A stretch of 64,000 nt of DNA from Myxococcales bacterium (lineage in GTDB: Bacteria; Myxococcota_A; Bradymonadia; UBA7976; UBA1532), in contig JACKDP010000001.1 in the NCBI GenBank assembly GCA_020633435.1, positions 1,364,001 through 1,428,000 of the forward strand. The letters run 5' to 3'. The first letter of the stretch is position 1; each line of letters opens with the position of its first letter. Both the position numbers and the translations under genes were made by a program. Below the pieces are notes generated by a model, which saw only the letters and a list, made by a program, of their open reading frames with translations, was not told where the DNA came from and did not search any database. This document shows positions 34,277-42,572 of the stretch, in pieces.

Positions 34277-35700
34277 CAAAACAACGGGATACGCCGCAGC
34301 GACCGCCAGGCCGCGGCCCACGCCAGGGCCAGCCAGCCCACCAGCACCGCCAGGGCCACGCCCAGGTGGTCGAGGGCCCAGCCCAGGCCCGGGGCCACGT
34401 AGGCGAACACCGGCGCGCGCTCCCACAGCGCCCGGCCGGCCTGGTAGCGCCAGACGTCGTCGCCGGCGTTGCGAGCGAGGTCGTCGTTGAGCGCCTGCAC
34501 CAGCGCCCGGCGGTAGGCCTCCGCCTGCACCTGGAAGGCCCGGTGGTGGGCGTGATCGGTGCCCGCCAGCCCCGACGACACCGCCCGGATGGCCAGGAAC
34601 GGCGAGGCCACCGCCGCCCACTGCGCCACCCGCTCCTGGCGCGCCAGCGCAGTGGCCAGCCCCGCCACATGGTGGTCGAGCACCTCGTCCTCGAAGGCCG
34701 CCTCCGCTTGCAGCTCGATGCCCTGCAGCATGGCCTCGTCCATGAAGGCCTCGGCCCCCTCGAACCCATGCCGCTTCAGCAGGGCCGCCGACAGGGCGCT
34801 GACGCGCTCCTCCCGTGGCGCGCCGCCGGGCAGGCCGTTCTCCATGCTGTGGCGGACGGCCGCCGCGAACTCCGCCGGCGCCGGCAGGGACACCACCCGC
34901 GCGGCCACGTCGCTCGCCACCCGCGGCACGACGAGCGACGTCACGCTCCAGAAGCCCACCAGCACGACGAGGGCGTGCCGCGACGACGGCGCCCGGGCCG
35001 ACACGAAGAACACCAGCCCGGCCATCGCCCCGAAGTACAGCCCATAGGCGCCGACCATGAGCGCCAGCCGGCCGAGCCAGCCCGGATCGGCGCCGCCCCC
35101 GAGCCACGCCGCCATCGCCACCGCCACCGCCACGGCGGGCAGCAGCACCCCGGCCAGGGCCCCGGCGAGGCCCAGCGCCTTGCCCAGCAGCAGGTGCCTC
35201 ATCGACACGCCGGTGCTCGCGAGCTGGCGCAGGGTCCCGCGCTCCCGCTCACCCGTCCACGCGGCGAAGCCGAGGGCGATGAGCAGCAGGGGCACGAAGA
35301 GCTGCAGCACGCTGGCGGCCGAGAGCTGGCCGAACCGGTGGATGGCGGTGGCGTCCTGGGCCGGCGCGTCGTGGGCGAGGTTCTGCTTGTGGGCCTCGAG
35401 CTTGAGCGTCACGCCCAGGAACGGATCGACGCCCGGATCCAGAAAAGCCAGTGTTCCCAATGGCTTGAAGACGTACTTCCCGTAGTGGGCCGCCACATGG
35501 GGGTTCTTGTCCCCCTGGCCCTGCCAGCTCTCCTCGGCCGCCTGCTGGGCCGCCGATCGCTCCTCGGCCACGCTGGCGGCCAGGCGCCAGCCGAAGCCCA
35601 GGGTGGTCACCAGCAGCACCAGCACGACGGCGCCGGCCAGGCGGAACCGGCCGTCGCGCGCCAGCTCGCGCAGCTCCTTCGTGGCAATGAGGCGGATCAT
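34276..35700 (-). CDS. ABC-2 family transporter permease (DUF3526-like), first subunit
   Basis: A 474-residue membrane protein homologous in plan to the next gene: N-terminal helix (LAGAVVLVLLVTTLGFGW), large loop, helices from VLQLFVPLLLIALGFAAW and the coupling motif GERERGTLRQLASTGVS. Two related half-size permeases suggest a heterodimeric exporter or membrane-remodelling complex. The ATPase ends 7 bases upstream of its start. The substrate is unknown; the large extracytoplasmic loops are typical of DUF3526 permeases. Confidence 0.82.
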   Translation of the reverse strand: MIRLIATKELRELARDGRFRLAGAVVLVLLVTTLGFGWRLAASVAEERSAAQQAAEESWQGQGDKNPHVAAHYGKYVFKPLGTLAFLDPGVDPFLGVTLKLEAHKQNLAHDAPAQDATAIHRFGQLSAASVLQLFVPLLLIALGFAAWTGERERGTLRQLASTGVSMRHLLLGKALGLAGALAGVLLPAVAVAVAMAAWLGGGADPGWLGRLALMVGAYGLYFGAMAGLVFFVSARAPSSRHALVVLVGFWSVTSLVVPRVASDVAARVVSLPAPAEFAAAVRHSMENGLPGGAPREERVSALSAALLKRHGFEGAEAFMDEAMLQGIELQAEAAFEDEVLDHHVAGLATALARQERVAQWAAVASPFLAIRAVSSGLAGTDHAHHRAFQVQAEAYRRALVQALNDDLARNAGDDVWRYQAGRALWERAPVFAYVAPGLGWALDHLGVALAVLVGWLALAWAAAWRSLRRIPLF

Positions 35701-35707
35701 CGCGCCC

Positions 35708-36418
35708 TCAGTCGTGCATGTGCTCGAGGTAGATGCGCTCGAGGTCGGCGTGGGACAGCTCGTCGGTGGCCAGGCTGGCCACCAGGCGGCCGTGCTTCAT
35801 GATGCCCACCCGCGTCCCCACCTCCTTGGCGCGGAACAGGTCGTGGGTCGCCATCAGGATGGCCACGCCGCGGTCGCGCAGCGTCACCAGCAGCCGCGAG
35901 AACTCGTTGGATCCCTTGGGATCCAGCCCGGACGTCGGCTCGTCCAGCAGGAGCGCCGAGGCCCCCTTGGCGATGGCCATGGCCACCCCCACCTTCTGGC
36001 GCATGCCCTTGGAGTAGGTGCGGACCGGGCGGTCGATGGCCTCGGCCTGCAGGCCCGCCTCGGCGAGCACGGCCCGCAGCGCCGCGCGATCCACGCGGCC
36101 CTTCCCGGCGAGCTGGTTGAAGAACTCCAGGTTCTCCAGGCCGCTGAGGCCCGGGTAGAGCATGACGTTCTCGGGGATGTAGGCGATGTGGCGCTTCGTC
36201 TCGAGGCCATGCTGCGCGACGTCGAGGCCCTGGATGCGCACCGTGCCGCCCGTGGGCTCGATGAAGCCCAGGAAGAGCTGGATGGTGGTGGTCTTGCCGG
36301 CGCCGTTGGCGCCCAGCAGGCAGAAGACCTCCCCGGCTTCGATCACCAGATCCAGGCCATGCAACGCCACGAACCCGTCGTACGCCTTGCGCAGCCCCAC
36401 CGCTTCGAGCACCGCCAC
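35708..36418 (-). CDS. ABC transporter ATP-binding protein
   Basis: A 236-residue ATPase with Walker A GANGAGKTT, Q-loop region IAYIPENVMLYPGLSG, signature YSKGMRQK, Walker B ALLLDEPTSGLDP and H-loop THD. It is of the drug-exporter/NosF-like subfamily that partners ABC-2 permeases. I chose the GTG at 36418, which follows GGAGGGCGAAGG; the frame runs on to 36487 but that extension is Pro/Ala/Gly-rich and not homologous. It is the first gene of the three-gene transporter operon. Confidence 0.92.
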   Translation of the reverse strand: MAVLEAVGLRKAYDGFVALHGLDLVIEAGEVFCLLGANGAGKTTTIQLFLGFIEPTGGTVRIQGLDVAQHGLETKRHIAYIPENVMLYPGLSGLENLEFFNQLAGKGRVDRAALRAVLAEAGLQAEAIDRPVRTYSKGMRQKVGVAMAIAKGASALLLDEPTSGLDPKGSNEFSRLLVTLRDRGVAILMATHDLFRAKEVGTRVGIMKHGRLVASLATDELSHADLERIYLEHMHD

Positions 36419-36506
36419 GATCCTTCGCCCTCCACCCGGCGCCGCGCCGGCCGCGCGAAGGTACGTGGGCGGGCGCGGCGGGGGCAAGCCGGCCCCCGCG
36501 CAGCGG

Positions 36507-36944
36507 TCAGGGCGCGGCCCCGGGGGTCAGGGTGACGTGCGTGTACGCCAGCTCGACCTGGTCGATGATCAGGCCCTGGTCTGCGCGAGCGTGCGAGTAC
36601 GCCGACCACCTCACCGGCACGGCCCCGACGAACCGCCACGTCAGCACCACCTGCCCCGCCGGGCCGACCAGCATCACCTGCACGTCCGCGGGCCGAGGCG
36701 CCTCGGACGCGTCCAGCCAGGCGATGAGGGCCGCGTCCATCACCATGCCGCGCTTGAGCGTCAGGGACCCCCCCACCCGCGTCGGGAGGCGGTGCTTGAA
36801 GCGGTTCTCCCTCCCGGCGCTCACCTCCTCGGGCTCGTCGTGGCTCAGCCCTTCGACCTCCTCGAAGGGCAGGGTGCACGCCGGGAGGCCGGGCACGTCG
36901 AAGACGACATGGAAGACGAACTCGGGGGGCGTGAAGGACGGCAT
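36507..36944 (-). CDS. Phage T4 gp19-like tail tube protein, isolated
   Basis: A 145-residue protein matching the tail-tube family of contractile phage tails and extracellular injection systems: FHVVFDVPGLPACTLPFEEVEGLS, FKHRLPTRVGGSLTLKRGMV and VRWSAYSHARADQGLIIDQVELAY are family hallmarks. The length is typical. It starts at ATG 36944 behind GGAGGG. No sheath, baseplate, spike or AAA+ loader gene is adjacent; its neighbours are an ABC ATPase and a dehydrogenase. It could be an orphan subunit of a cluster elsewhere or a remnant. Confidence 0.85.
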   Translation of the reverse strand: MPSFTPPEFVFHVVFDVPGLPACTLPFEEVEGLSHDEPEEVSAGRENRFKHRLPTRVGGSLTLKRGMVMDAALIAWLDASEAPRPADVQVMLVGPAGQVVLTWRFVGAVPVRWSAYSHARADQGLIIDQVELAYTHVTLTPGAAP

Positions 36945-37003
36945 GGGATCCCTCCAGTGGTTCGCTGGAGCGTACCGCGCTGGCGACGCGTGGGGGAGCC
37001 CGC

Positions 37004-37867
37004 TCAGCCCTCGCGGGCCGGCACCCGGTGCACCACCGTGAGGTTGGCCCCGCCGAAGCCCCGGGCGGCGGCGTCCTCGAAGCGGGCCCGCGCCGCGTCC
37101 ACGACGGGCTGGGGGCCGAGCGCGCTGGCGTAGCGCAGGTCCTTCACCACCAGGTCGACCGGAAAGCGCGGGGCGTGGTCGCCAGCGAGCATGAGGCCCG
37201 CCGCGGCCGCCGCGGCCGGCGACGTGACCGGCATCCGGGTGAGGAGCGCGACCACATGGGCCGGCGCCAGGCCCGCCGTGGCGGCGGCCCGCAGCAGGTC
37301 GGCCATCACCGCGACCTGGCTGGCGAAGAGGCCGTTGACCAGCAGCTTGAAGACGGCCGCGTGCGCGGGCTCGGGGCCGGCGACGAGCACCGCGCTCCCC
37401 AGCACGTCGAGGAGGGGGCGCGCGCGGGCGAGGGCCGCCTCGCTGCCACCGGCCAGGACCGCCAGCTGTCCCGCCTCGGCCTGGGGCGTCGAGCCCGCGA
37501 CCGGCGCCCCGAGCAGCAGCGCGCCCTTCGCCTCGACGGCCTGGGCCAGGCGCGCCATGAAGGCGGGCGTCACCGTGCTGCACTCGATGGCGAGGGCCCC
37601 GGGCGGCAGGCCGAGCAGCGCGCCCTGGGTCGGATCCAGCCAGACCGCCGCGGCCGCCTCGTCGTCCGTGACCATGGAGATCACGACGTCCGCGTCGGCC
37701 GCCGCCGCCCGGGGCGTCGCCGCCCAGGTGGCCCCGGCCGCGACGAGGGGCTGAGCGCGCGCCCGGGTGCGGTTGTAGACGGTGACGCGGCCCTGGGCGA
37801 GCAGGCGCGCTGCCATCCGGGCGCCCATGGCGCCGAGGCCGAGGAAGGCGATGTGCAGGTCGGTCAT
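37004..37867 (-). CDS. NAD(P)-dependent beta-hydroxyacid dehydrogenase / imine-reductase-like
   Basis: A 287-residue protein of the 3-hydroxyisobutyrate dehydrogenase superfamily. The N-terminal Rossmann motif is FLGLGAMGARMAARLL, with VYNRTRARA, DVVISMVTDD and a substrate-loop GAPVAGSTPQAEAGQLAVL. The lysine in FKLLVNGLF matches the catalytic Lys. The ATG at 37867 follows GGGAGCG. It is divergent from a LysR gene that likely controls it. Substrate unknown. Confidence 0.85.
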   Translation of the reverse strand: MTDLHIAFLGLGAMGARMAARLLAQGRVTVYNRTRARAQPLVAAGATWAATPRAAAADADVVISMVTDDEAAAAVWLDPTQGALLGLPPGALAIECSTVTPAFMARLAQAVEAKGALLLGAPVAGSTPQAEAGQLAVLAGGSEAALARARPLLDVLGSAVLVAGPEPAHAAVFKLLVNGLFASQVAVMADLLRAAATAGLAPAHVVALLTRMPVTSPAAAAAAGLMLAGDHAPRFPVDLVVKDLRYASALGPQPVVDAARARFEDAAARGFGGANLTVVHRVPAREG

Positions 37868-37910
37868 GGGGTCGCTCCCGTCTGGTGCCACTCAGGGTGA
37901 TTGATTTCAG

Positions 37911-37931
37911 TCGGGGATGTCCACGCCCCGA
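37911..37931. promoter_or_regulatory. Inverted repeat between LysR and dehydrogenase genes
   Basis: TCGGGG (37911-37916) and CCCCGA (37926-37931) form a 6-bp inverted repeat with a nine-base spacer in the 96-base divergent gap. It is a candidate binding site for the adjacent LysR protein; support is positional only. Confidence 0.35.
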
Positions 37932-37963
37932 TCATGCTATCACTCATTCCAAAGGGGGTGGTG

Positions 37964-38863
37964 ATGGACCGCATCGAGGCCCTGCGTCTCTTCGCTCGCC
38001 TGGCCGAGGTCGAGAGCTTCACGGCCGCGGCGCAGGCGCAAGGGATCAAGCAGTCGACGGCGAGCAAGTGGATCGCCGCCCTCGAGGCCGAGCTCGGCGT
38101 GGCGCTGGTCGCCCGCACCACCCGGGCCGTGCAGCTCACCGAGGCGGGCCGCCTGCTGCGGGATCGGACGCAGGCGATCGTGGCGGCCTACGACGCCGTC
38201 CGGGCCGAGCTCGGCGACCGCGGGCCCACGCCGCGGGGCCATCTGCGGCTCAGCGTCCCCGTCGTCTTCGGCCGCCTCTTCGTGCTGCCCGCCCTGGCGA
38301 CGTTCCTCGCGCGCCACCCGCAGGTCAGCGTCCAGCTCGTCATGAGCGACCGCTACGTGCGCCTCGTCGAGGAGGGCTTCGACCTGGCCATCCGGGTGGG
38401 CACGGCCACGGACGCGAGCGTCATCGGGCGCAAGCTCGGCGAGAGCCGGCGGGTGCTCGTGGCCGCGCCGGCCTACCTGCTGGCCCACGGCGCGCCGCGG
38501 GTGCCCGGCGACCTGCGCCGCCACGCCTGCCTCGTGCACGGCGATGGCAGCGCCCCGGGCATGTGGCGGTTCGGCCGCGGCGCCGCCCCCGATCTGCCCG
38601 TGCCCGTCCGCGGCCGCTTCTCGGCCAACAACAGCGAGGCCGTCCTGGCCCTCGCCCGCCAGGGGCTGGGCATCGCGCTGCTGGCCGACTGGCTGGTGGG
38701 CGAGGACGTCGCCCAGGGCGACCTGGTGCCCCTGCTCGAAGACTTCTCGGCGCCCCCCGCGCCCATCTACGCCCTGCGCCCGCCCGGGGGCGTCCCCTCC
38801 ACCGCGGCGGTGGCCCTCGTGGATCACCTGGCGGCGGCGCTCGGGACGCGCCCGCCGAGCTGA
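37964..38863 (+). CDS. LysR-family transcriptional regulator
   Basis: A 299-residue regulator starting at MDRIEALRLFARLAEVESF; the HTH segment AQAQGIKQSTASKWIAALEAELG is followed by an effector domain with LRLSVPVVFGRLFVLPAL. This belongs to the large CrgA/DsdC-like group of LysR proteins. The ATG at 37964 is preceded by AAAGGGGG; an upstream in-frame start at 37901 would add a non-homologous leader. It is divergent from the dehydrogenase gene and probably regulates it. Confidence 0.9.
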   Translation: MDRIEALRLFARLAEVESFTAAAQAQGIKQSTASKWIAALEAELGVALVARTTRAVQLTEAGRLLRDRTQAIVAAYDAVRAELGDRGPTPRGHLRLSVPVVFGRLFVLPALATFLARHPQVSVQLVMSDRYVRLVEEGFDLAIRVGTATDASVIGRKLGESRRVLVAAPAYLLAHGAPRVPGDLRRHACLVHGDGSAPGMWRFGRGAAPDLPVPVRGRFSANNSEAVLALARQGLGIALLADWLVGEDVAQGDLVPLLEDFSAPPAPIYALRPPGGVPSTAAVALVDHLAAALGTRPPS

Positions 38864-38888
38864 GGTAGACTGCCCCGCGGGAGGTCCC

Positions 38889-39257
38889 ATGTCCGACATC
38901 GACGCCTACATCGCCTCCGCCCCCGAGGCGGCCCGGCCTCGCCTGGCCGCGCTGCGCGATGCCATCCGCGCCGAGGCGCCCGCCGCGACCGAGCGCATCG
39001 CCTACGGCATCCCCACCTGGCACCAGGGCGAGCACCTCATCCACATCGGCGGCTTCGCCCGGCACGTCGGCGTCTACCCCGGGCCCGTGGCGCTCCAGGC
39101 CTTCGCGGACGAGCTGGCGCCGTTCCCGACGTCGAAGGGGGCGTTCCAGATCCCCCACGACGCCGCCCTGCCCCTGGACCTGGTGCGGCGCATCACCCGC
39201 TGGCGCGTCGAGCAGGCCGCCACGAAGGCGGCGGCGAAGCGTTCGCTGAAGCGCTGA
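38889..39257 (+). CDS. DUF1801 protein (YdhG-like, frataxin-like fold)
   Basis: A 122-residue protein with the DUF1801 pattern: DIDAYIASAPEAARPRLAAL, AYGIPTWHQGEHLIHIGGF, HVGVYPGP and the C-terminal FPTSKGAFQIPHDAALPLDL. Homologues have a frataxin-like fold and have been linked to iron handling, but activity is unproven. It starts at ATG 38889 behind GGGAGG and lies 25 bases after the LysR gene. Confidence 0.82.
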   Translation: MSDIDAYIASAPEAARPRLAALRDAIRAEAPAATERIAYGIPTWHQGEHLIHIGGFARHVGVYPGPVALQAFADELAPFPTSKGAFQIPHDAALPLDLVRRITRWRVEQAATKAAAKRSLKR

Positions 39258-39282
39258 CGCCCGCAACCTGCTGATCACCCTC

Positions 39283-39295
39283 GGGTTTTCAACCC
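39283..39295. terminator. Short hairpin between convergent genes
   Basis: GGGTT-TTC-AACCC forms a 5-bp stem in the 47-base gap between the convergent DUF1801 and TPR genes. There is no U-tract, so bidirectional termination is only a weak guess. Confidence 0.25.
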
Positions 39296-39304
39296 TGGGC
39301 GGCG

Positions 39305-40522
39305 CTACGGGAAGGCGATCTTGTGCGTGCCCTTCAGGGCCTTCATCGCCGCGTCCATGTCCTTTCCCTGGACGATCTTGATGGTCAGCTCGCCCGTGTC
39401 GGCGAGGCTGAGATCGAGGCTCGACGCCTTCTTCCAGAAGTCATGCTCGCCCTGCGCCCCCTCGGCGGGCTCGTCCAGGCCGAGGCTCTCCCGGGTCGCC
39501 TCGACGCGGGTGCTCAGGGGGCCGATGCAGCTCGGGCGGCCGCTCGGGCCCGTGCTGCACAGGAGCGCGGTCTGGATGGTCCAGTCCTCGACCTCGTTGA
39601 GGCCCATGTCCGAGTCGTGGCGGTTGACGGTGACGCCGAGGTGCCAGACGACGCGGCCGTCCCGCAGCGTCTGGGCCCTGGCGCCGTCGAAGCTGATGTC
39701 TTCGCTGATGCCGAAGGCGCCCGGGTTGTAGCGCGACGCGACGTCGGTGAGCAGCCACGTGCCGGCGGGGGTGGCCACCGTCAGGTGGTAAGTCGCCTCG
39801 CCCGGGGTGTCATCGACGCCGCCCTCGATGTAGGCGGCGCCGGGGCCGGGCCGGGGGGTGTCCTCCTCGGCCACGGGCTCCATGGCGGCGACGAGCCGCG
39901 CCTGCCCGCCAAAGGCCTGGTCGATCGGGCTGGTCACGGCCTCGCGGACGCAGCGCTGGCGGGCGCCCATGGCGCCGCTCGCCCGGATGGCGGCGCAGAC
40001 CGCGTCGGCGTCGGCGAACGGGCCGAGGAACGGGCGCGCCGCGAGCGGCCCCAGGGCGGCGAGCTGGCCGAGGCGGGCGCGGACGGCCTCGCTGGGGCGC
40101 TGGGCCAGCGACTGCTGCCAGGCGTCGCGAGCCGCGTCCGTCTTGCCCTGGGCCTCGTGGATGCGGCCCAGGTTGTACAGGGTGGCCCCTCGCAGCCGGC
40201 GGTCGCTGGTGCGGGCGAGGGCGCGGCGCGCGTCGGCCTCGGCGCCCGCCAGGTCGCCGGCCTGGAACCGCGCCCAGGCCCGCTCGGCGAGCGCGCGGGG
40301 GTCGTCCGGGAAGGCCGCGAGCGCCCGGTCGAAGCCCTCGATGGCGCGGGCGAAGTCCTTGGCGTGGTGGGCCTTGCGGCCGTCGCGCAGGCCGTCGCGC
40401 CAGGCCTGCCGGGCGGCGACGGTCATGGGCACGTCGGCGGTGGCCGGCTTCGCAGGCGGGGCCGCCTGGGCAGACACCGCCACGCAGAGCGCGGCCAGCC
40501 AGCGGCGGGCGGGGATCGTCAT
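39305..40522 (-). CDS. Exported TPR protein, family paralogue A
   Basis: A 405-residue protein with a signal peptide (RRWLAALCVAVSAQAAP). Three TPR-like units follow (DFARAIEGFDRALAAFPDDPR, DLAGAEADARRALARTS, LYNLGRIHEAQGKTDAARDA). A C-terminal domain of about 250 residues contains two Cys pairs and the motifs NPGAFGISEDISF and DSDMGLNEVEDW. The same architecture recurs at 57799-59058, so this is a lineage-specific paralogous family. The function is unknown; the C-terminal domain may be a secreted beta-rich fold. The ATG at 40522 follows GAGGACG. Confidence 0.75.
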   Translation of the reverse strand: MTIPARRWLAALCVAVSAQAAPPAKPATADVPMTVAARQAWRDGLRDGRKAHHAKDFARAIEGFDRALAAFPDDPRALAERAWARFQAGDLAGAEADARRALARTSDRRLRGATLYNLGRIHEAQGKTDAARDAWQQSLAQRPSEAVRARLGQLAALGPLAARPFLGPFADADAVCAAIRASGAMGARQRCVREAVTSPIDQAFGGQARLVAAMEPVAEEDTPRPGPGAAYIEGGVDDTPGEATYHLTVATPAGTWLLTDVASRYNPGAFGISEDISFDGARAQTLRDGRVVWHLGVTVNRHDSDMGLNEVEDWTIQTALLCSTGPSGRPSCIGPLSTRVEATRESLGLDEPAEGAQGEHDFWKKASSLDLSLADTGELTIKIVQGKDMDAAMKALKGTHKIAFP

Positions 40523-40586
40523 GGGGCGTCCTCGTAGGTGAGCGTCCGCGAGCAGCGTGCGCCCGTTCCGGCCCGGGATCGAGGGG

Positions 40587-41099
40587 TCAGGCGTCCCCGC
40601 CGGCCGCGGGCGCGTCGAGCAGGGCGTCGAGCTGGCCGAACGCCTCGTCGAAGGTGCAGGTGGCGCCCGACTCCATCGCCTCGTCGAGGGCCTCGCGCGT
40701 CGGATAGAGGTCATGCATCACCACCACCGTCTGGCCGCCACGCGCCTCGAACGTCACCGTGGTGACCTGGCCCGCCTCGCCGGCCTCCTCGTTCGTCCAG
40801 ACGAGGCGCGTCGGCCGCACGACCTCCAGGTACCGCCCATGGAAGGCCATGGGCTCGGGCGCGGCGGGGTGGCTGAAGACGAAGCGGTAGGTGCCGCCCG
40901 TCCGCACGTCCATCTCGCAGCGCTCGAACGAGAGCCCGATGGACTGCGGCGCCCACCAGCGCTGCATGAGCTCGGCCCGGGTCCAGGCCTCGAAGACCCG
41001 GTCGATGGGGTAGTCGAAGGTCCGGGTCACCACCAGCTCGCGATCGGACGCGCGCACCACCTCGGTCGGGTTCGGCTCACTCGCCGGATCTCGGCCCAT
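40587..41099 (-). CDS. SRPBCC/AHSA1-domain protein
   Basis: A 170-residue START-like protein: TRTFDYPIDRVFEAWTRAELM, WWAPQSIGLSFERCEMDVRTGG, FHGRYLEVVRPTRLVWT and VTFEARGGQTVVVMHDLYP follow the activator-of-Hsp90-like (AHSA1) pattern. It overlaps the upstream ArsR gene by 23 bases. ArsR-SRPBCC pairs are very common in bacteria, with the hydrophobic-pocket protein probably binding a small ligand linked to the regulator's signal. Confidence 0.9.
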   Translation of the reverse strand: MGRDPASEPNPTEVVRASDRELVVTRTFDYPIDRVFEAWTRAELMQRWWAPQSIGLSFERCEMDVRTGGTYRFVFSHPAAPEPMAFHGRYLEVVRPTRLVWTNEEAGEAGQVTTVTFEARGGQTVVVMHDLYPTREALDEAMESGATCTFDEAFGQLDALLDAPAAGGDA

Positions 41100-41442
41100 C
41101 CTGTCTCTCCTCGTTGGTCAGCTCGCCGAGTACTTCGTCCAGCGCCTGGAAGCGAGCAGCCCAGCGCTGGCGGTGGCGCTCCAGCCAGCGGGCCTCCTCC
41201 TCGAGGCGCCGCGGGCCGAGCCGGCAGGTCCGCACCCGCCCGACCTTCCGGGTGACCACCAGGCCGGCGGTCTCCAGGACGGTGAGGTGCTTCTTCATCC
41301 CCGTGAGCGTCATCTCGAACGCCTGGGCCAGCTCCGTGACCGACGCCTCGGTCACGGCGAGGTGATCCAGGACGCCGCGGCGCGTCGCGTCGGCGAGGGC
41401 CGCGAAGGCGTGGTCGAAGTCGGGGGATGAAAACTGAACCAT
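41077..41442 (-). CDS. ArsR-family transcriptional regulator
   Basis: A 121-residue winged-helix regulator: FAALADATRRGVLDHLAVTEA, SVTELAQAFEMTLTGMKKHLTVLETAGLV and VRTCRLGPRRLEEEARWLERH. It lacks the classical metal-binding Cys motif. It is the SRPBCC-coupled type (overlap of 23 bases with the downstream gene). I chose the ATG at 41442 although the frame runs to 41478, because a perfect palindrome covers this start and the family begins here. Confidence 0.9.
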   Translation of the reverse strand: MVQFSSPDFDHAFAALADATRRGVLDHLAVTEASVTELAQAFEMTLTGMKKHLTVLETAGLVVTRKVGRVRTCRLGPRRLEEEARWLERHRQRWAARFQALDEVLGELTNEERQDGPRSGE

Positions 41443-41451
41443 CTGGTTCAG
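41434..41451. promoter_or_regulatory. Palindromic operator over the ArsR start
   Basis: CTGAACC-ATCT-GGTTCAG is a 7-bp perfect inverted repeat with a four-base spacer. The ArsR start codon lies inside it. Autorepression by the adjacent ArsR protein is the natural explanation. Confidence 0.65.
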
Positions 41452-41487
41452 TATCGTCGACGCGGTCGCCCGACGCAAGCGCCGCGA

Positions 41488-42456
41488 TCAGGCTCGGGCG
41501 CCCTCGGGCAGGTGGATGAGCGGGCGGGGCCCCGCCACGGCCGGGATGGCGGGGTTGAGGGCCAGGTAGTGGGCCTGCAGGACGTCGCCGATCTGGCGGA
41601 ACCAGGCAGCGCCGGGGGAGGTCACCCGCCACTGGAGCGTGAGCGTCCGGCCGGGCTGGTGGCCCTCGAAGCTCCGCACGACGAGCCCCTGCCCGGCGCG
41701 GACCTCGGCGCTCAGCGCGCTGGCCGGCAGCAGCGTGGCCCCCAGGCCGCTCTCCACCATGCGCACCAGCGTGGTGACGCTGGCGGCGGTGACGGACGTG
41801 GGCGGCGGCCGGCCGGCGAGGGCGCAGACGTCGATGGCCTGGTCGCGCAGGCAGTGCCCGTCGGCCATCAGGATGAGGCTGGCCCCCTCGATCTCGCCGC
41901 GGCCCATGGCCCGGGGGACGCCGAGGGGGTGCCCCTCGGGCGCCACGAGGACGAACGGCTCCACCACCAGGTCGGGCCCGGTCAGGCCGGTGTCGTCGAA
42001 GGGCCGGGCCAGCAGCCCCAGGTCCACGCCGCCGGTGCGGAGCTGCTCGATGAGCACGGGCGTCTGCAGTTCGTGGATGGCGAAGGCGACCTCGGGGAAG
42101 AGGTCGCGCAGCCGCGCCAGCAGGCCGGGGAGGCCGTACGGGGCGATGGTCGGGATGACGCCCAGGCGGATGGTGCCCCGGGGCGTGCCGGCGAAGGTGC
42201 TGGCGGCGTCGACGAGCTCATGGGCCTCGGTGAGCAGCCGCCGGGCCCGCCGGACGATCTCTTCGCCGGCGGGCGTGAGCAGCACCCGGGGGCGGACGCG
42301 CTCGAAGAGGGCGATGCCGAGCTGCTCCTCGACCTCGCGCACCTGCTTGCTCAGGGCGGGCTGGCTGACGGCGCACTGGCGGGCGGCCTCGACGAACTGG
42401 CCCGTTTCGGCCAGGGCGATCAGGTACTCGAGCTGGCGGAGCGTGGGGAGCGCCAC
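41488..42456 (-). CDS. oxyR: OxyR-type LysR regulator (hydrogen peroxide sensor)
   Basis: A 322-residue LysR protein. HTH: LPTLRQLEYLIALAETGQFVEAARQCAVSQPALSKQVREVE. The effector domain contains GHCLRDQAIDVC, matching the redox Cys pair of OxyR (C199 and C208 in E. coli). Peroxide would oxidise these to a disulfide and activate transcription. It is divergent from katG, the classic OxyR target. I chose the GTG at 42456 behind GGAGGTT; longer starts at ATG 42483 and 42531 are possible but unsupported. The family C-terminal domain is complete. Confidence 0.92.
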   Translation of the reverse strand: MALPTLRQLEYLIALAETGQFVEAARQCAVSQPALSKQVREVEEQLGIALFERVRPRVLLTPAGEEIVRRARRLLTEAHELVDAASTFAGTPRGTIRLGVIPTIAPYGLPGLLARLRDLFPEVAFAIHELQTPVLIEQLRTGGVDLGLLARPFDDTGLTGPDLVVEPFVLVAPEGHPLGVPRAMGRGEIEGASLILMADGHCLRDQAIDVCALAGRPPPTSVTAASVTTLVRMVESGLGATLLPASALSAEVRAGQGLVVRSFEGHQPGRTLTLQWRVTSPGAAWFRQIGDVLQAHYLALNPAIPAVAGPRPLIHLPEGARA

Positions 42457-42459
42457 GGC

Positions 42460-42496
42460 ATAACCTCCGGTTATAGACAGCATGATTACAATGTCT
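42460..42496. promoter_or_regulatory. OxyR-binding region between oxyR and katG
   Basis: ATAACC-TCC-GGTTAT (42460-42474) is a perfect dyad that fits the LysR T-N11-A rule and overlaps the oxyR ribosome-binding site. AGACA at 42475-42479 and TGTCT at 42492-42496 form a second dyad 12 bases apart. Both lie in the 116-base divergent gap, consistent with autorepression and katG activation. Confidence 0.55.
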
Positions 42497-42572
42497 TTGA
42501 GGTCGGTGCCAGCCCCCGCCATACTGCCCACCAGACGCGGCCCTCACGGGCCCCCCGACGGCGGAGAGCCCC

